Positions 9,101-11,025 of a DNA stretch of 11,025 nt are shown here, one piece after another. Source of the DNA: Bacteroidota bacterium (GTDB lineage: Bacteria; Bacteroidota; UBA10030; UBA6906); the NCBI GenBank assembly GCA_016844425.1, contig JAERML010000026.1, positions 1-11,025 on the forward strand, given 5' to 3'. The position numbers and the translations under genes are program-made. Positions within the stretch are counted from its first letter, which is position 1. Each line of letters begins with the position of its first letter. Under the pieces are notes generated by a model, which worked only from the letters and a program-made list of their open reading frames with translations, was not told the origin of the DNA and made no database searches.

Positions 9101-9106
9101 CTCCTT
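9101..9106 (-). promoter_or_regulatory. Shine-Dalgarno AAGGAG of purH, overlapping the purN stop
   Basis: On the minus strand the junction reads TAAGGAG, TCATC, TTG. The TAA (9107-9105) ends purN, AAGGAG (9106-9101) overlaps it, and five bases separate it from the purH TTG (9095-9093). This is the only textbook ribosome binding site I find ahead of any gene in the window, and it sits before the only non-ATG start. The arrangement suggests translational coupling: a ribosome finishing purN is already over the purH initiation site. Confidence 0.8.
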
Positions 9107-9728
9107 ACGTGTGAACAGCGATGGAACGCTCTGTGACAGTCACTCTTCCTTCGGCAAACAACCGTATCGCCTCGGGGTACAGCCCGTGCTCGACAGCGAG
9201 CACTTTTGCAGCCAGGCTTTCGGGAGTCTCATCGGGTGCAACAGTTACCTGACGCTGCAGCACGATCGGGCCCCGATCATACTCTTCGTCCACGATATGC
9301 ACGGTCGCACCTGATACTGGCCGTCCGGCTGCCAACACCGCACGATGAACGTGCATGCCGTACATTCCTTCCCCACCGAACTCCGGCAGTAATGCGGGAT
9401 GAATGTTAATGACCCGGTTCTTGTATGTTGCCACCAAGCGCGGATGGAGCCGCTTCATATAGCCGGCCAGCACAATGAAATTCACCGAGTGCGCACGTAA
9501 CACATCCAGCATTGTATCAACAAAAGCGCCTTCTGTTGCAAACTGTTTCTGGCTGATATGCAGTGCTGGGAGCCCTTGTGTTCGTGCAATCTCTAGTATG
9601 CCCGCTGCGGAGTTGTTGCTAACGACCAGCTTGATGCTGACGCCTGTCAACTCCCCGCGTTGAATCGCGCTGAGTATCGCCTGGAAGTTGGAACCCCGTC
9701 CAGATCCGAGCACCGCGAGCTGCAGCAT
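9105..9728 (-). CDS. purN: Phosphoribosylglycinamide formyltransferase PurN
   Basis: 207 residues from the ATG at 9728. The enzyme transfers the formyl group of 10-formyl-THF to GAR, the third step of purine synthesis. Motifs seen are the N-terminal strand and loop LAVLGSGRGSNFQA (4-17), LAGYMKRL (87-94), catalytic N108 and H110 in INIHPALLPEF (107-117), and D151 in DRGP (151-154), which together match the Asn-His-Asp set of E. coli PurN. The loop GGEGMYGMHVH (118-128) is of the form I associate with Bacteroidota-type PurN. An in-frame ATG at 9758 would add ten residues. I prefer 9728 because the family normally starts a few residues before the AVLxSGxGSN strand and because the likely promoter (9763-9793) would leave almost no leader before 9758. 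The product feeds the same pathway as purH, 9 bases downstream. Confidence 0.96.
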   Translation of the reverse strand: MLQLAVLGSGRGSNFQAILSAIQRGELTGVSIKLVVSNNSAAGILEIARTQGLPALHISQKQFATEGAFVDTMLDVLRAHSVNFIVLAGYMKRLHPRLVATYKNRVINIHPALLPEFGGEGMYGMHVHRAVLAAGRPVSGATVHIVDEEYDRGPIVLQRQVTVAPDETPESLAAKVLAVEHGLYPEAIRLFAEGRVTVTERSIAVHT

Positions 9729-9762
9729 ACGACTCAACGTCTTAGAGTGATCATTCAACGGA

Positions 9763-9793
9763 CAAAGTTATCACAATTTTCATACAAAGGCAA
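9763..9793 (-). promoter_or_regulatory. Candidate Bacteroidota-type sigma-A promoter of the purN-purH-mre-rodA operon
   Basis: The minus strand of the ldcA-purN gap contains TAACTTTG (9770-9763), a perfect match to the -7 consensus TAnnTTTG described for Bacteroidota housekeeping promoters. It is preceded at a 20-base spacing by TTG (9793-9791), or at 23 bases by TTTG (9797-9794), as the -33 element. Transcription would start near 9755-9759, just before purN. I found no second gap in the window with an equal match. The site would drive the whole run of seven genes. No terminator hairpin was seen between ldcA and this site. Confidence 0.6.
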
Positions 9794-9818
9794 CAAAAGT
9801 GCTGGAAAAACAGGGATT

Positions 9819-10775
9819 TCAGAGCGTCGAACTGCAGGCGCTCTCGAGATACTCTATGGTGCATTGTCCGGCGTTAACCCGGACGCGAAGGCCGATGGGC
9901 AGAGTCATCTTCTTGGGGATGTGTCCGAACGGGAGGTTGGAAAGGAACGGTCGCCCGGTTGCAGCCGCAGACTCTTGGAGAATCTCGTCTACAGTAAGAG
10001 ATGGCTTACTCTTGTCCAGCGGTGTGCAGTCGGTGAATTGGCCGGTCATGATTGCCGAAGAAGCTGATAGGATGGAAGCGTTCCGGAGTTGCATCATCAT
10101 CCTGTCTACCCGGTAGGGTTCCTCGGTCACATCTTCGAGAAACACGACACTATCCGTGAAGTCGGGCTGGTAGGGTGTTGCAAGAATGGAAGCGACCATC
10201 GAGAGGTTGCCGCCGAGAAGACGCCCCTCTCCTTTGCCTCGATGCAGGGGCCGGGGTGTTGGGTCGGTGGGAATGGGAAGAGAGATGCTGCCAATTTTTT
10301 TTGACGATGTAGCGAGCGACCAGAACATCTCCTCCGTCCACGGATCAATGGTGTTTGCCATCTCCACGCCGAGCATGGGTGCATGGAAGGTGATCAAACG
10401 GCATTTCTTCCAAAGCGCGAGTTGCAGCGCGGTGATGTCACTGTACCCCGCGAGAATCTTCGGGTTGTGGGCAATCAGCCGGTAGTTAAGAAGGGGAAGG
10501 AGTCGCGGCGTTCCGTACCCTCCTCGCACGCAGATGATTGCACGAACCCCCTTATTGCGGAACATCGCGTGGAGATCCTCGACGCGCTCTTCGTCGGTAC
10601 CCGCAAGATAACCAAGCGTCTTGGTGACGTGCTTCCCAACCATAACGTGGTACCCCAATCCTTCAAGGTAGCGAACACCACTCTCGATTCTTGACACGTC
10701 TGCAACGGGGCTTGCCGGCGAGACGATGCCGATCAGGTCGCCTTTTCGTATTCGGGGTGGCTTAAGGGATTCCAT
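9819..10775 (-). CDS. ldcA: LD-carboxypeptidase (muramoyltetrapeptide carboxypeptidase), family S66
   Basis: 318 residues, normal for LdcA. The enzyme removes the terminal D-Ala from tetrapeptide muropeptides so they can be reused in cell-wall recycling. There is no signal peptide, which fits the cytoplasmic location of the family. The Ser-Glu-His triad is visible: S112 in the nucleophile elbow GYSDIT (110-115), E214 in FLEDVTEEPYR (212-222) and H285 in FGHIP (283-287). Other family segments are the N-terminal GDLIGIVSPASP (12-23), CVRGGYG (82-88) and GRLLGGNLS (184-192). A Pro/Arg-rich loop (about 168-183) before the last segment may be partly repeat-derived (see 10223-10256). The gene ends 90 bases before the preferred purN start. 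Its own promoter must lie in the gap to its right; none is clear. It is functionally related to the elongasome genes but may be a separate transcript. Confidence 0.95.
   Translation of the reverse strand: MESLKPPRIRKGDLIGIVSPASPVADVSRIESGVRYLEGLGYHVMVGKHVTKTLGYLAGTDEERVEDLHAMFRNKGVRAIICVRGGYGTPRLLPLLNYRLIAHNPKILAGYSDITALQLALWKKCRLITFHAPMLGVEMANTIDPWTEEMFWSLATSSKKIGSISLPIPTDPTPRPLHRGKGEGRLLGGNLSMVASILATPYQPDFTDSVVFLEDVTEEPYRVDRMMMQLRNASILSASSAIMTGQFTDCTPLDKSKPSLTVDEILQESAAATGRPFLSNLPFGHIPKKMTLPIGLRVRVNAGQCTIEYLESACSSTL
10223..10256. repeat. Possible decayed palindromic repeat inside ldcA
   Basis: On the plus strand the arm GCCCCT(CTCCTTT)GC at 10223-10237 faces GCAGGGGC at 10244-10251 across a six-base loop, followed by CGGGG. 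The right arm looks like the complement of the left with seven bases lost. The layout resembles the small interspersed palindromes of the CCCCTCTCC...GGAGAGGGG type seen in many bacterial genomes. It is translated in frame as the Pro/Arg/Gly-rich loop of LdcA, so the gene remains open. It could equally be ordinary GC-rich coding sequence. Confidence 0.25.
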
Positions 10776-10819
10776 ATATCATCGCAATAGAAAATGAGGG
10801 AAGAAATCGTCTGAAGATA

Positions 10820-10916
10820 CAGATTGCGGCAGGAAAATGAGAGGATTTCGGGGATATGGGATTGACCAGGTTAACGTTTCCCTCGATTTATCAGATTTTT
10901 GCAGGAATGAGAAGGA
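10820..10916. repeat. Imperfect direct repeat pair, about 25 bases, period 72
   Basis: Two copies of the plus-strand pattern CAGATT-nnn-GCAGGA-ATGAGA-GGA are seen, at 10820-10845 and 10892-10916. They differ by the three-base spacer, two extra A in the first copy and one extra A near the end of the second. Similarity continues weakly into nTTnGG. A third, partial likeness (AGAAAATGAGGGA) ends at 10801. The set lies 15 to 140 bases upstream of ldcA, so it may be an operator, or the relic of a small duplication. Confidence 0.45.
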
Positions 10917-10947
10917 ATTGGACATCATTTCCCATCGCTTGGAATGT

Positions 10948-10976
10948 GGGGAGGTTCATTGAAGAACGAACTCCCC
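10948..10976. other. Possible hairpin upstream of ldcA
   Basis: GGGGA-g-GTTC (10948-10957) can pair with GAAC-TCCCC (10968-10976), giving nine base pairs with one bulged G and a loop of about ten bases. Neither strand has a T-run directly after it, so it is not a clear intrinsic terminator. It could be a weak structure, a binding site or chance. Confidence 0.3.
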
Positions 10977-11025
10977 GAATGATGAAAATTTGAACAGTGT
11001 CGATTGGTGTTCGGATGGCATACAC

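Larger units (their letters stand above)
10776..11025. other. Region upstream of ldcA without a recognised gene
   Basis: These 250 bases hold no gene I can name. On the minus strand an open frame runs in from the right edge and stops at a TGA at 10893-10891 (44 codons). Its end, MNLPTFQAMGNDVQFLLIPAKI, is not a family I recognise, and 44 open codons can occur by chance. On the plus strand a 41-codon ATG frame lies at 10837-10962, also unrecognised. The gap also carries the repeat pair (10820-10916) and a possible hairpin (10948-10976). The promoter of ldcA should be here, but I see no good -33/-7 pair. Confidence 0.4.

Noticed and set aside
10837..10962. 41-codon plus-strand frame upstream of ldcA
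   Set aside because: No recognised family, no ribosome binding site required or seen, and it overlaps the repeat pair; a chance frame is as likely.

Overview
The window is a compact, ordinary housekeeping region. Every gene I can support lies on the minus strand, so it reads from right (about 10775) to left (1). In transcription order the genes are: LD-carboxypeptidase (ldcA), GAR transformylase (purN), AICAR transformylase/IMP cyclohydrolase (purH), the rod-shape elongasome genes mreB, mreC, mreD, mrdA (PBP2) and rodA, then the first 655 codons of a Lon-like AAA protease that runs off the left edge.

Organism: the evidence suggests a member of the FCB group (Bacteroidota, Chlorobiota or Ignavibacteriota) with moderate to high GC. 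From memory, purH directly upstream of mreBCD-mrdA-rodA is typical of that group. The PurN active-site loop is of the GGxGMYGxHVH type I associate with it. Eight of nine starts lack a good Shine-Dalgarno sequence, and the gap before purN carries a perfect match to the TAnnTTTG element of Bacteroidota promoters. The window has no marker gene that fixes the taxon further.

Layout. 10776-11025: a 250-base gap upstream of ldcA with an imperfect 25-base direct repeat, a possible hairpin and an open frame running in from the edge. 9819-10775: ldcA, a cytoplasmic peptidoglycan-recycling enzyme. 9729-9818: gap holding the best promoter candidate of the window. 9105-2041: seven genes, purN to rodA, with gaps of 2 to 34 bases and no visible terminator, most likely one operon. 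1968-2040: 73-base gap. 1-1967: Lon-like protease, cut before its catalytic Ser/Lys.

How the genes fit together: PurN and PurH are the two steps of purine synthesis that use 10-formyl-tetrahydrofolate. MreB filaments, the MreC/MreD membrane proteins, the RodA glycosyltransferase and the PBP2 transpeptidase form the machine that builds the lateral cell wall. LdcA trims muropeptides released by that wall turnover. I found no mobile element, CRISPR array, RNA gene or obviously new system. The best leads are regulatory: the promoter that decides the purN start, the TTG-started purH coupled to purN through a strong ribosome binding site, and the repeated motif upstream of ldcA.
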